Assembly: GCF_003692965.1 (NCBI RefSeq)
Contig: NZ_REHC01000008.1
Coordinates: 62,001 to 126,000, forward strand
Direction: 5' to 3'
DNA: 64,000 nucleotides
Source of the DNA: Lactobacillus sp. ESL0246
GTDB taxonomy: Bacteria > Bacillota > Bacilli > Lactobacillales > Lactobacillaceae
Part shown: positions 43,837 through 52,281 of the stretch, in pieces
How the letters are laid out: each line of letters begins with the position of its first letter
Numbering within the stretch: the stretch's first letter is position 1
Notes under the pieces: model-generated
What the model saw: only the letters and a program-made list of their open reading frames with translations
Databases searched by the model: none
Told to the model about the DNA's origin: nothing
Position numbers and translations under genes: made by a program

Positions 43837-44305
43837 ATTTTTTCTTTTTTTCTACCTTTAAATCTGGGATATCAACATCGTAGTATACTTTCCATGTGTC
43901 GATCGCATCAGCAAACTCGCATAAGGCACTTTTCTTCAAGTCACTCAAACGTGACTTACTATATCCAACCTGAATTGCAGTTTGATAGTCCGTCAGATGC
44001 TTAAAATATAAGCATTCAAGTATCTTTTTATACGGTTGCTTCTGCATGTCTGAGCAATGTTCAATTGCTTGATAGACCGCTAAACAACGTTCTTGCATAT
44101 CCAGTATCTTAACTAATCTTTTTTCTGCACTATTTTTACCATGCGAAGCAACTCCCGTGGGATCAAGTTGTGTACCAGACAGTAAATCAGAGTAACGCAT
44201 GCCTGCACGAAGTAGATACTTTCTAAAATCATGTCGGAGAAAACTATCCGCGCTCTGTGCCGTTGCTGCTTGGTCAATATCCAAACCTAAGTCTATGCTT
44301 TCCAC
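43835..44305 (-). CDS. ArpU-family late transcription regulator
   Basis: 156 aa. Contains ERCLAVYQAIEHCSDMQKQP, LYFKHLTDYQTAIQVGYSKS and DIPDLKV, the arrangement of ArpU-like regulators (sigma-like helix-turn-helix). These sit at the end of early operons in Gram-positive phages and turn on late genes. It is the last gene before the packaging module. A paralogue lies at 44575-45051. Confidence 0.8.
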   Translation of the reverse strand: MESIDLGLDIDQAATAQSADSFLRHDFRKYLLRAGMRYSDLLSGTQLDPTGVASHGKNSAEKRLVKILDMQERCLAVYQAIEHCSDMQKQPYKKILECLYFKHLTDYQTAIQVGYSKSRLSDLKKSALCEFADAIDTWKVYYDVDIPDLKVEKKKK

Positions 44306-44324
44306 AAGCTCAATCCCTTTCTTT

Positions 44325-44591
44325 TTAGTATTTACCGATTACTAGGTTAATCTCATCAGGATTAACTTTAATCAGCTTCTTACAATCAAATTTTGCTTTT
44401 ACCAATTTCACAATTGAATTACATGATGTTGAGTAAACATTATCTGCAAGATTTAAAATCCGATACTTATTACCTCGATAGCTTTCAACAATTAGATAGC
44501 AACTATCCATTTCTAAGGAATAAAGTACATCCCCAGCTTTAATTTTATTAGGATCAACATGTACTAATTTAATTTTATTTATTACTTTCAC
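44325..44591 (-). CDS. Small phage protein between two ArpU paralogues
   Basis: 88 aa from the GTG at 44591, with CAGGTG seven bases upstream; it overlaps the upstream ArpU gene by 17 bp. Beta-rich sequence (VHVDPNKIKAGDVLYSLEMD... YRGNKYRILNLADNVYSTS) like a small SH3-type fold. Function unknown. Confidence 0.6.
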   Translation of the reverse strand: MKVINKIKLVHVDPNKIKAGDVLYSLEMDSCYLIVESYRGNKYRILNLADNVYSTSCNSIVKLVKAKFDCKKLIKVNPDEINLVIGKY

Positions 44592-45051
44592 ATTTAAACA
44601 CCTGCAAATCTGGAATTTCAACATCATACATAGTTTTCTGAAATATAAGTGATCGTGCAAATTGACAACAGGCTTGTTGCTTTAATTCCCAGTATCTAGA
44701 TCTACAATAGCCAAGTTTATTTGCCACTTTCCAATCTTCCAATTCTTCTAGATATACTCCGGTCAAAATTCTTTTAAATGGTTTCTTGGAGCTATCAGGC
44801 AAACCGGCAATCGCTTGATAAACAGCTTTACACTTGTTCTGCATAGTATAGATATGCTTCATTCTCCCATCTGGAGCAGCATTTTTATGTGAAACGATAC
44901 CATTCTGATTAATTTTATTAGCCTTTATGTCAGTACGATGATAACCAGCTTCGATTAAATAATCAGGGAAAACATTTTTTAAAAATATACGTACATTCTT
45001 GGCAGTTTTAACATTATCAAGTTCTGTATTTTCTACTTCTCCATTAATCAT
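44575..45051 (-). CDS. Second ArpU-family regulator
   Basis: 158 aa. It shares with the first copy the blocks (F)xxYLIEAG, MQNKCKAVYQAI, DWKVANKLGYCRSRYWELKQ and YDVEIPDLQV in the same order, so it is a diverged paralogue. Probably a DNA-binding late or middle gene activator. Two ArpU genes in one prophage is unusual. Confidence 0.75.
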   Translation of the reverse strand: MINGEVENTELDNVKTAKNVRIFLKNVFPDYLIEAGYHRTDIKANKINQNGIVSHKNAAPDGRMKHIYTMQNKCKAVYQAIAGLPDSSKKPFKRILTGVYLEELEDWKVANKLGYCRSRYWELKQQACCQFARSLIFQKTMYDVEIPDLQVFKCESNK

Positions 45052-45054
45052 TTT

Positions 45055-45228
45055 TTACTCCTCAATTGACTCTACTCGATAAGCGCACACATAGATATGC
45101 TTACCAGTCTGCTTAGTTAAACAGATAAAACCATCTTTTTCATCACATGCTTCAAGCATATCTAATATCTGCTCAACACTCTCTTTCGGCTCAATTGTTC
45201 CGCCACTACTCAAATTTACCTCTGCCAT
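45055..45228 (-). CDS. Small hypothetical phage protein
   Basis: 57 aa (MAEVNLSSGGTIEPKESVEQ ... YRVESIEE). GGGAGATAATC precedes the ATG at 45228. Acidic; no family recognised. Confidence 0.55.
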   Translation of the reverse strand: MAEVNLSSGGTIEPKESVEQILDMLEACDEKDGFICLTKQTGKHIYVCAYRVESIEE

Positions 45229-45248
45229 TGATTATCTCCCTCTTATTT

Positions 45249-45542
45249 TCACTTACTTGTTACTACGTTTGCGTTTGCGTTATGGATTGCATCTCGCCAA
45301 GTGCCTAAACCAAAATAGTCTTCCTTATCTTCATCTTCTTTTCCGTCTTCCTCTTCTATACCAAATTTTTTCAAAATTTCTTTATGTGTCATAGTTTCAG
45401 CGTCTAGTGCGTCAGCTAAACAATGGTCATCACAGTAAACCCCATAACCCAGTTCCAAACTATCAACGACTAGTCCATCTTCTTGAATTGTCCGCTTACA
45501 GTAGGCACATGTAATCTCATGTGTCTCCTCATTAACCATCAC
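45249..45542 (-). CDS. Small zinc-ribbon-like phage protein
   Basis: 97 aa. CAYC near residue 12 and CDDHC near residue 40 suggest a metal-binding site. An acidic region (65-80) follows. Function unknown; part of the early-to-late operon. Confidence 0.55.
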   Translation of the reverse strand: MMVNEETHEITCAYCKRTIQEDGLVVDSLELGYGVYCDDHCLADALDAETMTHKEILKKFGIEEEDGKEDEDKEDYFGLGTWRDAIHNANANVVTSK

Positions 45543-45562
45543 TAACTTCCTCCTAATATTTT

Positions 45563-46048
45563 TTATTCTTCATGCCACACAGCTGTTACCTCTATTTGTG
45601 GCTTTTCTCCGTACCATTTTTCAACCCTTAAATCGACCACTTGCTTATCGTCTCTATATAGTCCTTCTCTTAGGCACACAGCCTTGTGCAATGCGTGATT
45701 AACTTTCATCTTAGGATTTAACCCATCTAGTACAATCTTTGCAATATTGTCGCTGTCAGGCTTCTTAGTTGGTCTTTCTTCGCCACTTAAACACCTTGCC
45801 TTGCGCTTTTTTGAATATGATGTGGGAATTCCAAAAAACACTTTGATTGAAATAGCCATATCTTTTGATATTGGCTTATTTATGTTGTGCGCTCTTCTGG
45901 CAACCTGAGCACTGTACCTGACTTGATTTTCATAATCGTGAGTATCATCTGGAGTGTAGGTAATTACGTGGCCACCTCGTCTAGAAAATCGTGGTCTGGC
46001 TTTACTTTTAGGTTCTCCAGGGACGATAAACTTCAAACGACGCTCCAT
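45563..46048 (-). CDS. rusA: RusA-family Holliday junction resolvase
   Basis: 161 aa. Opens RLKFIVPGEPKSKARPRFSR; KKPDSDNIAKIVLDGLN carries the catalytic Asp pair, and REGLYRDDKQVVDL the third acidic site. It resolves recombination and replication junctions before packaging. Confidence 0.92.
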   Translation of the reverse strand: MERRLKFIVPGEPKSKARPRFSRRGGHVITYTPDDTHDYENQVRYSAQVARRAHNINKPISKDMAISIKVFFGIPTSYSKKRKARCLSGEERPTKKPDSDNIAKIVLDGLNPKMKVNHALHKAVCLREGLYRDDKQVVDLRVEKWYGEKPQIEVTAVWHEE

Positions 46049-46669
46049 CTAAACATTAATCTTCCTTTCCTGCTCTTCAAAAACCACGTTATGAATATTC
46101 ATTAATTTATCTTCAATTTCAAAAATGATTGAGTTTATTTGATTAATTGTTTCCTGCTTGGTATCGATTACCACATTGTGACTGCTCTTGCTTTGAACCT
46201 GGTAAAGTGCAGCTATTTTAGCGTGTAATTCTGCAAGTTCCTTAGCATACCGTCTGGCTTCTTGATAATAGATATTTATAAAAGTTTCATTTACTTTTTC
46301 TGCAGTAAAATCATCTAATTTGAGTTCACGTTTTTTTATTGCTGTTTTAAGCGTGTCATACTGCTTGGTGTAATTGTTATACGAGATTGGATAGCATGTT
46401 AAACATTGTCTTTTGCTGAGTTGATAAACAACAATTATTTGTCTGCACTTAACCAGCAGAACATCATCATTATTCTGATTACGTTCTATTTCATCATAAT
46501 TTTCTAACAGTTCCTGCACCCATCCAGTAACATAATCATGATTTTTGGCACTATCATGTAAATCCCTTAATCCAAAGCGTTCGTGTGCTCGCATAATGAA
46601 GTGATCTGTCACTTTTATTCCCTTAGTAAAGTCATGTTCAACTATTCTAGGCTTACTCTTATTTGACAT
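46049..46669 (-). CDS. Hypothetical early phage protein
   Basis: 206 aa. An N-terminal domain (HFIMRAHERFGLRD ... LLVKCRQIIVVYQL) and a long C-terminal coiled coil (110-200). No family recognised. Between SSB and RusA, so a DNA-metabolism role is likely by context. Confidence 0.65.
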   Translation of the reverse strand: MSNKSKPRIVEHDFTKGIKVTDHFIMRAHERFGLRDLHDSAKNHDYVTGWVQELLENYDEIERNQNNDDVLLVKCRQIIVVYQLSKRQCLTCYPISYNNYTKQYDTLKTAIKKRELKLDDFTAEKVNETFINIYYQEARRYAKELAELHAKIAALYQVQSKSSHNVVIDTKQETINQINSIIFEIEDKLMNIHNVVFEEQERKINV

Positions 46670-46682
46670 TCATACTCTCCTC

Positions 46683-47153
46683 CTAGAATGGCAAATCATC
46701 GTCTGTTATATCAATCGTGTCTCCTGAACCACTAAATGGATCCTGTGGAGCACTATTATTACTGTTGCTTGTATTGTTACCACTGTTGTTATAACCGCCG
46801 TTATTCCCCATATTGGTGTTGCTCTCTCTGTCCTTTTTCGACTCGAGTAATGAAAAGTTATCAACGACTACTTCAGTCACATAAACCTTTTGACCGTTTT
46901 GGCTATCGTATGTTCTAGTTTGAATCCGGCCATCAATACCAACAAGTGACCCTTTTGACGTAAAGTTACAGAAGTTCTCTGCAGCTTTGCGCCAAATGAC
47001 ACAACTGATAAAGTCAGCTCCTCGTTCACCCTGAGAATTGGTATATTGCCGATTAACAGCCAGAGTAAACGTTGATACTGACAGCCCACTCTGGGTTGTT
47101 TTCAACTCGGGGTTACGGGTCAAACGACCAGTTAGCACTGCTCGATTTATCAT
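46683..47153 (-). CDS. ssb: Single-stranded DNA-binding protein
   Basis: 156 aa. OB-fold with MINRAVLTGRLTRNPELKTT and FISCVIWRKAAENF; a Gly/Asn/Ser-rich linker (107-140) and the C-terminal acidic tip DDDLPF used to recruit partner proteins. Covers ssDNA in phage replication. Confidence 0.96.
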   Translation of the reverse strand: MINRAVLTGRLTRNPELKTTQSGLSVSTFTLAVNRQYTNSQGERGADFISCVIWRKAAENFCNFTSKGSLVGIDGRIQTRTYDSQNGQKVYVTEVVVDNFSLLESKKDRESNTNMGNNGGYNNSGNNTSNSNNSAPQDPFSGSGDTIDITDDDLPF

Positions 47154-47368
47154 ATTTGCGCCTCCTCAGCTTTAATAATTCCGTCAACAAAGTCGTACGT
47201 TTCTTTATCAACCACTGCTTCAGCATATGAGCCATTGTCAGCAATGAAGAATGACACTACTAACTTGCCTTCTTTTGCATAAGCGCCAAAGAAGTAATCT
47301 AGCGGTATTACCCACCAGTAATTAGTTGCCCAGTCTTTAAAAACCAACATGTTATTTACTACTTCCAT
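47150..47368 (-). CDS. Hypothetical early phage protein
   Basis: 72 aa. MEVVNNMLVFKDWATNYWWV... with DKETYDFVDGIIKAEEAQI at the end. Stop overlaps the ssb start. Function unknown. Confidence 0.6.
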   Translation of the reverse strand: MEVVNNMLVFKDWATNYWWVIPLDYFFGAYAKEGKLVVSFFIADNGSYAEAVVDKETYDFVDGIIKAEEAQI

Positions 47369-47371
47369 TAG

Positions 47372-47557
47372 TTACCTCAATTTGTCTAAGCTGATACCTA
47401 ACGCATCAGCAATTTTACATACTTTACTAAAGCTAGGTTCCTGACCAGCAAATTTATATTTTTTCAACGTTTCATAATTTACATTAGATTCCTTGGCTAA
47501 TTTTGCTAAAGACCAATGCTTTTTATTCAAAATAATTTGTATTTTATTCCACAACAT
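47372..47557 (-). CDS. Minimal XRE-type regulator, first cassette
   Basis: 61 aa, a single helix-turn-helix (WSLAKLAKESNVNYETLKKY) without another domain. It is closely related to 52638-52835 (shared blocks KKHW/MKHW, KYKF, EPSF, CKIADAL, ISLD). Divergent from the Abi-alpha-like gene with a 68-bp gap between start codons, so it probably represses or tunes that gene. Confidence 0.75.
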   Translation of the reverse strand: MLWNKIQIILNKKHWSLAKLAKESNVNYETLKKYKFAGQEPSFSKVCKIADALGISLDKLR

Positions 47558-47625
47558 CTTGTACCTTTCGTGTATAATAATACATATATTTAGTATTGAA
47601 TTGATTTTTTAAAAGGAGATTTTTT

Positions 47626-48411
47626 ATGGATCCAGAAAATCCACTTAATTTTTTACCTCAAAGTACTCAAGAACTATTAATGAATCCTACTGCTAAAAAT
47701 ATTGGTGATACCTTAGGTGGTATTTCAGAATTATTATTATCGCCATTCAACATAGGAACAACATGGGGTAATGCACATATAAGAAAATTTAAGCAGTCAA
47801 TTATTGATAATGTAAAGAAAATTCCTGAAGAAAATAGGGATTCTTCTAAACTAAACTTAGCTATGAAAACCATAGAGGACTCTAAATATCAAATAAGTGA
47901 TGATAACTTAAGAGAAATGTTTGCTAAACTTATTGCTGCTTCTATAGACAAAAGGAATAATCAAGGATTATCACCTAGATTTTCAAATGTTTTATCACAA
48001 TTCAGTCCAGAAGATGCTAAGTTTCTTATGCAAATTTCGACTAATAATTTGAATTTTATACCTACTGTTATATTTTTTGACAAAAAGGATGATGGTACAG
48101 GCCATAAAGATGGAGATCATTTTATTGCTCCAAATAATTCAACAGCTTTTTGGTTCCAAAATGAACTAAGTTTAAATAATCTTGTATCGTTAGGGATAAT
48201 TAATCAAAGCGATGAACAATATTTGACCAATGATATATACAAGTCATTCTACGATTCTGCTGAAAAATCAATTGAATTTTTAAGCTGGAGTAATTTAATC
48301 AAATTCTCAAACCCAAGCTCAAAACCAACTATTAGAAAGGGAATTATAGAATTCACAACTTTTGGTAAAAAACTAACTCAAATCGTTATACAAAATCAAT
48401 TAAAAATTTGA
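47626..48411 (+). CDS. Abi-alpha-like (DUF4393) protein, plus-strand moron
   Basis: 261 aa. ISELLLSPFNIGTTWGNAHI, then LREMFAKLIAASIDKRNN and FSPEDAKFLM fit the DUF4393/abortive-infection-alpha family, known from phage-resistance loci. It stands against the direction of the early operon, with its own AAAGGAG site and divergent XRE regulator, and its 3' end overlaps a minus-strand gene by 26 bp. Probably expressed in the lysogen to block other phages. Mechanism unknown. Confidence 0.7.
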   Translation: MDPENPLNFLPQSTQELLMNPTAKNIGDTLGGISELLLSPFNIGTTWGNAHIRKFKQSIIDNVKKIPEENRDSSKLNLAMKTIEDSKYQISDDNLREMFAKLIAASIDKRNNQGLSPRFSNVLSQFSPEDAKFLMQISTNNLNFIPTVIFFDKKDDGTGHKDGDHFIAPNNSTAFWFQNELSLNNLVSLGIINQSDEQYLTNDIYKSFYDSAEKSIEFLSWSNLIKFSNPSSKPTIRKGIIEFTTFGKKLTQIVIQNQLKI

Positions 48412-48538
48412 TTGCTTCAACCTGTTCGGCTGTAAAAACTGTATGTCCATAAGTGGCATCTTCCCAAACCAATTTTCCGTTTTTATCTATCTTAAACGTA
48501 CCAATCTTATCGGATTGTAGCGTTTTTTTATTTTCCAT
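48386..48538 (-). CDS. Small phage protein overlapping the Abi-alpha-like gene
   Basis: 50 aa (MENKKTLQSDKIGTFKIDKN ... FLIDFV). Starts inside the stop region of the preceding gene (translational coupling) and ends 26 bp inside the convergent plus-strand gene. Function unknown. Confidence 0.55.
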   Translation of the reverse strand: MENKKTLQSDKIGTFKIDKNGKLVWEDATYGHTVFTAEQVEAIKFLIDFV

Positions 48539-48752
48539 TTTCAGATGCCTTTCTGTTTAAGTAATCCACACACCAGTCATAGTCTTCTTTGCTGACTTCA
48601 TGTCCTTTATCCACAAAACTTAGCATATAAAACACTGTGTGTGTGCTCTTAACATATATGGTCGCGCCACGCAACTTTTTTAAAGGCTGTTCACAAGTTT
48701 CGCCATTTAGAACGTCAGTGAAGACAAGTGTCCTATCCCCTTTTATTTCCAT
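48528..48752 (-). CDS. Hypothetical early phage protein
   Basis: 74 aa from the ATG at 48752, preceded by GGAGGGAG. Contains SKEDYDWCVDYLNRKAS at the end. Function unknown. Confidence 0.55.
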   Translation of the reverse strand: MEIKGDRTLVFTDVLNGETCEQPLKKLRGATIYVKSTHTVFYMLSFVDKGHEVSKEDYDWCVDYLNRKASENGK

Positions 48753-48876
48753 TTTTAGCTCCCTCCGTATCTGCGAATTTTTCGTTTTCATCAAGCGGAT
48801 AAGTATCCGGCACGTGCCCAAGGAATACGTACTTGCCGTCTTTGTTTTTGCGATATAGTTTTTTAACGTGTGTCAT
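48733..48876 (-). CDS. Small hypothetical phage protein
   Basis: 47 aa (MTHVKKLYRKNKDGKYVFLG ... GNKRG). AAGGAGGAC precedes the ATG at 48876. Overlaps the next start by 20 bp. Function unknown. Confidence 0.55.
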   Translation of the reverse strand: MTHVKKLYRKNKDGKYVFLGHVPDTYPLDENEKFADTEGAKNGNKRG

Positions 48877-48888
48877 TGCTAGTCCTCC

Positions 48889-49035
48889 TTAAATTACGTA
48901 AATTGGCTGTCCCGTCTCGTCATCACAGATTTCCAACCCGCCTTTTCTACGTGCAAAGGCTTCCCACTTTTCACGATGATTAAAGTACTCTGATTCTAAA
49001 ATTTGAAAATCTGGTCTGTCATTTCGTCCAAACAT
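48889..49035 (-). CDS. Small hypothetical phage protein
   Basis: 48 aa (MFGRNDRPDFQILESEYFNH ... GQPIYVI). AGGAAGAG precedes the ATG. Function unknown. Confidence 0.55.
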   Translation of the reverse strand: MFGRNDRPDFQILESEYFNHREKWEAFARRKGGLEICDDETGQPIYVI

Positions 49036-49046
49036 TGCTCTTCCTC

Positions 49047-49298
49047 CTAACCAATAAATCTAACTGGTGTCTTTTGGCTACTGTATTTCTTTTCAAAATC
49101 GATAAAGAACTGATGCAGCTTGTTTAGTTTCTGCTCTTGCAATTCGTCGTAGGCTCCAATGCCATGGCCTTGCAGAACATCATATTCGTAACGTGCCTCT
49201 GCACGTTTTTTTAATTGGTTGGTATAAATAGCATCCCAGTCAGAAGTCCACTTATACTCGTGAGCGTTTGTCGGCGATTTTCGTAAAATCAATGACAT
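49047..49298 (-). CDS. Hypothetical early phage protein
   Basis: 83 aa. Overlaps the helicase-loader gene by 47 bp in another frame; AAGGAGACAAGG in front of the ATG supports this start. Helical, with ELQEQKLNKLHQFFIDFEKK. Function unknown. Confidence 0.6.
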   Translation of the reverse strand: MSLILRKSPTNAHEYKWTSDWDAIYTNQLKKRAEARYEYDVLQGHGIGAYDELQEQKLNKLHQFFIDFEKKYSSQKTPVRFIG

Positions 49299-50058
49299 GA
49301 CCCTTGTCTCCTTCCTGCATGCGACTAACTAATCTGGCGTGGTACGTCTGATAAAGTTCATCCATGTTCAAATTAGTAGTCGTGATAATCCGCTGGGTAC
49401 TTTCATAAATATCGAAGATGGTGTCTTGAACAAAACTGGTAGCTTCACTGTTGGCACTCTCAGCTCCCAAGTCATCTAAAACAACCAAGTCAGCTGCATG
49501 AACCACATCTGTTACATGCTTTGGTGACCAGACACAGGTTTTATCGCTGAACCAGTTTTTCATTTCTCTAATCAGCTTATTGACGCTTAGAAATAAGCAC
49601 TTTTGCATTGGCTCTGCGTTGTCATTGACGGCGTTTAAAATCGCCATAGCCAAATGTGTCTTGCCTGCTCCCGCATTGCCATAAAGCAAGCTATTACCTT
49701 TTTTATCGGGATATTTAAGATATGCTCCTGCAATCAATCGTGCATCATGTTTAGCTGTTGCTTCTTTCGAATTAGGCTGTGTTATAAAACCGTCAAAGTT
49801 ATAGTTAAAAGCATCTTCACGGTCGACTAGTGATGCTCGCTTTAAAAATCCTTGTCCTTCCTGTAATTTCAAATTGTCATGCATCTGGCGGTCTTGCGCT
49901 TGTATTTTTTCGTGTGTGCACACTTCGCAAAATGGCGCAATTTTGTCAACACCACTGAGGTATACCAGATGAGTATCTGGATGCTTGGGACAAGTTTGAC
50001 TTGATTTTCTGCGGCGGTACTCAATCATATTGACCGTCTCTTTTGTTATTCCAGTCAT
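49252..50058 (-). CDS. DnaC/IstB-type replicative helicase loader
   Basis: 268 aa. N-terminal Zn-binding-like cysteines (CEVCTHEK near residue 40), then AAA+ motifs: GNAGAGKTHLA (Walker A, near 125), LVVLDDLGAES (Walker B, near 190) and the sensor segment TTNL. It loads DnaB-type helicase at the phage origin located in the preceding gene. Confidence 0.92.
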   Translation of the reverse strand: MTGITKETVNMIEYRRRKSSQTCPKHPDTHLVYLSGVDKIAPFCEVCTHEKIQAQDRQMHDNLKLQEGQGFLKRASLVDREDAFNYNFDGFITQPNSKEATAKHDARLIAGAYLKYPDKKGNSLLYGNAGAGKTHLAMAILNAVNDNAEPMQKCLFLSVNKLIREMKNWFSDKTCVWSPKHVTDVVHAADLVVLDDLGAESANSEATSFVQDTIFDIYESTQRIITTTNLNMDELYQTYHARLVSRMQEGDKGHVIDFTKIADKRSRV

Positions 50059-50070
50059 AATTCCTCCTTT

Positions 50071-50889
50071 CTAAAATGGCAGTTCGTCCTCATTCACGCC
50101 TTCAATCTGACCATTAGTAAATGCATCAGCATCAAAATCAGCGTGTTGGGGTACATTGGGCGCTTTTTCGTTTAGATAACTCTCAAACTTAGTTCCAAAC
50201 AATGTTTCTGGACGTAGATACTTAGCCATTTTCTTATCTCCACGCCACTGCGCACATTTGGTATCAATCACATGTTTGAAGTCAGCCACTTTAAAGCCGT
50301 CATTCGCTCTTGCGTTGATTAGTCGCTGTGTAGCCTTAGACGTAGATTTGTACTTAGTACCTGCTTTCTCATTAAGATAATCAATTACTTCCTTGTAGAT
50401 AGCTGGTTCTGCCTTGGCGGAACTATATATATCTTTATCTGTAGTAGTATCTGTGTAGTCTCTGGTATAGGTTGTATCATTTTGATACTCTCCATCGTCT
50501 CTTTTTGATACTCTCGTAGTATCATTTTGATACGATGCATGGCTCACAAGTTCATTCAACCTATCTTCGTCAATCGAATACCACTTTGTCTTATCAAAAC
50601 CTGCCTTATTAAAATTTCCAGTTATAATTAGGCCTTTCTTTTCTAACTTAGTAAATATTCTTTTAACTGTTGGTAATGACAACCATGGAAAATTATCTTT
50701 TTGCCAGTTTTCGAATGTGTTATAAATCCACATACGCCCATTAATTTCTTTAGCCCATTTTGAATGTAACCAATAATTTAATTGTTGCAAAACAATCGCT
50801 TCTCTATCACCATTAGAACCTAATGCAACTGCTAGATCAGTATCAATGACAATTGGATGCTTACTGTATAACCATTTCGCCTTCATCAA
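50071..50889 (-). CDS. Phage replication initiator
   Basis: 272 aa. N-terminal winged-helix replisome-organiser domain (QQLNYWLHSKWAKEINGRMW, WLSLPTVKRIFTKLEKKGLI). A linker (115-150) is encoded by the repeat cluster at 50474-50533. The C-terminus is the conserved phage domain Phg_2220_C (VIDYLNEKAGTKY... KYLRPETLFGTKFESYLN). It binds the origin and recruits the loader. Confidence 0.88.
   Translation of the reverse strand: MMKAKWLYSKHPIVIDTDLAVALGSNGDREAIVLQQLNYWLHSKWAKEINGRMWIYNTFENWQKDNFPWLSLPTVKRIFTKLEKKGLIITGNFNKAGFDKTKWYSIDEDRLNELVSHASYQNDTTRVSKRDDGEYQNDTTYTRDYTDTTTDKDIYSSAKAEPAIYKEVIDYLNEKAGTKYKSTSKATQRLINARANDGFKVADFKHVIDTKCAQWRGDKKMAKYLRPETLFGTKFESYLNEKAPNVPQHADFDADAFTNGQIEGVNEDELPF
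50474..50533. repeat. Iterons, probable replication origin inside the initiator gene
   Basis: The palindromic 15-mer GTATCATTTTGATAC occurs at 50474-50488 and 50519-50533, and TTTTGATAC occurs three times (50480, 50503, 50525) at 22-23-bp spacing. Location in the linker of the initiator gene is the usual site of temperate phage origins in lactic acid bacteria. Confidence 0.7.
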
Positions 50890-51552
50890 TTACTTCCCTC
50901 CAGACAATTTTTTGAACGCTTCTAAATCCTGTCCTTTTAAGGTGTTGGCAAAATTCTTAGCCTGCTGATTACCTTCCATCGCATGTTTGACAACTAAACT
51001 CATCAATACTTGTTGACCGTTATAATTAACTTTGTAGCTTTCCCAATCGTTTTGCTGATTAGTAGAAGTTGATGATTGCCTTACCGGACGTGGTTTAGAT
51101 ACTTGTCCGTTGCTCTTTTCTTCAGGTAAATCTTCGCCAGCATAAACACTCAGACCTAAGCCTGCAATTGCTAAAGCCTTTACCAAAGCTCGTTGTTGCG
51201 TCTTATTAATGTCAAAATAAGTTGCTTTAGATAAAGCTTTGTTGCGGTAATCCATGACAAACAATTTTGAACTGTAATCTTGTCCCTCAATGGTCACTAC
51301 TGCTTCAACTTCATATCCAGCAGCAGTTTGCCGATAATCAACATCCCTACCTGTTGCTACCCAACCATCTTTAGTTAAGACATACTCAGGAAATTCTGTA
51401 ATTTTGTAATTTGCATCTGGATATGCTCGCTTAACAAGTTTCCATGCATTCGCCCAGCTAAGATAATCTAGCCTGCCCTTTTTGTCTAAGTAGGGCTTAA
51501 CATCGATTTCTGATAAGGTAGCAAAGACACTCTTTTTACTTTCAGTCATCAT
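50890..51552 (-). CDS. Single-strand annealing protein (DUF1071/SSAP type)
   Basis: 220 aa. DYLSWANAWKLVKRAYPDAN and KTQQRALVKALAIAGLGL fit the DUF1071 recombinase family of phage annealing proteins. The tail (150-180) is low complexity. It anneals ssDNA in phage recombination together with SSB. Confidence 0.85.
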   Translation of the reverse strand: MMTESKKSVFATLSEIDVKPYLDKKGRLDYLSWANAWKLVKRAYPDANYKITEFPEYVLTKDGWVATGRDVDYRQTAAGYEVEAVVTIEGQDYSSKLFVMDYRNKALSKATYFDINKTQQRALVKALAIAGLGLSVYAGEDLPEEKSNGQVSKPRPVRQSSTSTNQQNDWESYKVNYNGQQVLMSLVVKHAMEGNQQAKNFANTLKGQDLEAFKKLSGGK

Positions 51553-51562
51553 GCATCCCTCC

Positions 51563-52048
51563 TTAACTAATTACTGTTCTGCGATTAGGCTCTAGATATG
51601 CACCTGGCACTTCCACGCCATCTTTTAAATCTTTATATATTTGATTTGTGTTAACTTTAGTAGATTCAGTTACTTTAGTAATTTTGTATTTATCTGGTAA
51701 CTTTGCCTCATCCGAAACAATCGTCTTATCACGATAATTGCGTGGCTTAAGTATGTAATGCTCAGTTTTTAACTGCTTGATATCTGCGTTATCGATGACT
51801 TCAGTCATATACTTAAGTAGATTGTCTTTCTGATTTTCATAATGGTGTTTCTGCTCTGTCAGCTGTTTAATTTTCTTAGCCAGAAAATCAATGTTTGCTG
51901 TATCACGTTCAATTAGACCAGCTAATCCATCTAGCTTTGCATCCCTTGTTAGCTCAAGTGAATCTAACGTGTCTTTTAAAGTCACAGGGTCAATATCATC
52001 ACGATCTACAATTTGCTTTATAGCATCATTAATTTCAAAAAGTTTCAT
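51563..52048 (-). CDS. Siphovirus Gp157-family protein
   Basis: 161 aa. A central helical coil (FLAKKIKQLTEQKHHYENQK) and a C-terminal block with YRDKTIVSDEAKLPDKYKIT are typical of Gp157. Usually next to the annealing protein; role in recombination or resistance is not firmly known. Confidence 0.85.
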   Translation of the reverse strand: MKLFEINDAIKQIVDRDDIDPVTLKDTLDSLELTRDAKLDGLAGLIERDTANIDFLAKKIKQLTEQKHHYENQKDNLLKYMTEVIDNADIKQLKTEHYILKPRNYRDKTIVSDEAKLPDKYKITKVTESTKVNTNQIYKDLKDGVEVPGAYLEPNRRTVIS

Positions 52049-52116
52049 TTGTGGTATAATCTCCTATATAATCATTTTTAATTTAGTTACTGAGTCCGAT
52101 TGCCGTCGGGCTCTTT

Positions 52117-52281
52117 TTATGTTCCGGGAATCAATTCCGGCTGCGATAGCAGACAAATCGTTAATACCAGCCCAACAATGACTAGTAATAATGAGATTAT
52201 CAGTGACATCTTGGTGTGTAGTTCTAGGTCTGTGTAGGTTCTTAAAAAGTTTGCCCATTTTTTCAATATCCTTTCAATCAT
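52117..52281 (-). CDS. Small single-span membrane protein
   Basis: 54 aa from the ATG at 52281. One strong membrane helix (SLIISLLLVIVGLVLTICLL). Overlaps the stop of the DUF771 gene. Function unknown. Confidence 0.5.
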   Translation of the reverse strand: MIERILKKWANFLRTYTDLELHTKMSLIISLLLVIVGLVLTICLLSQPELIPGT

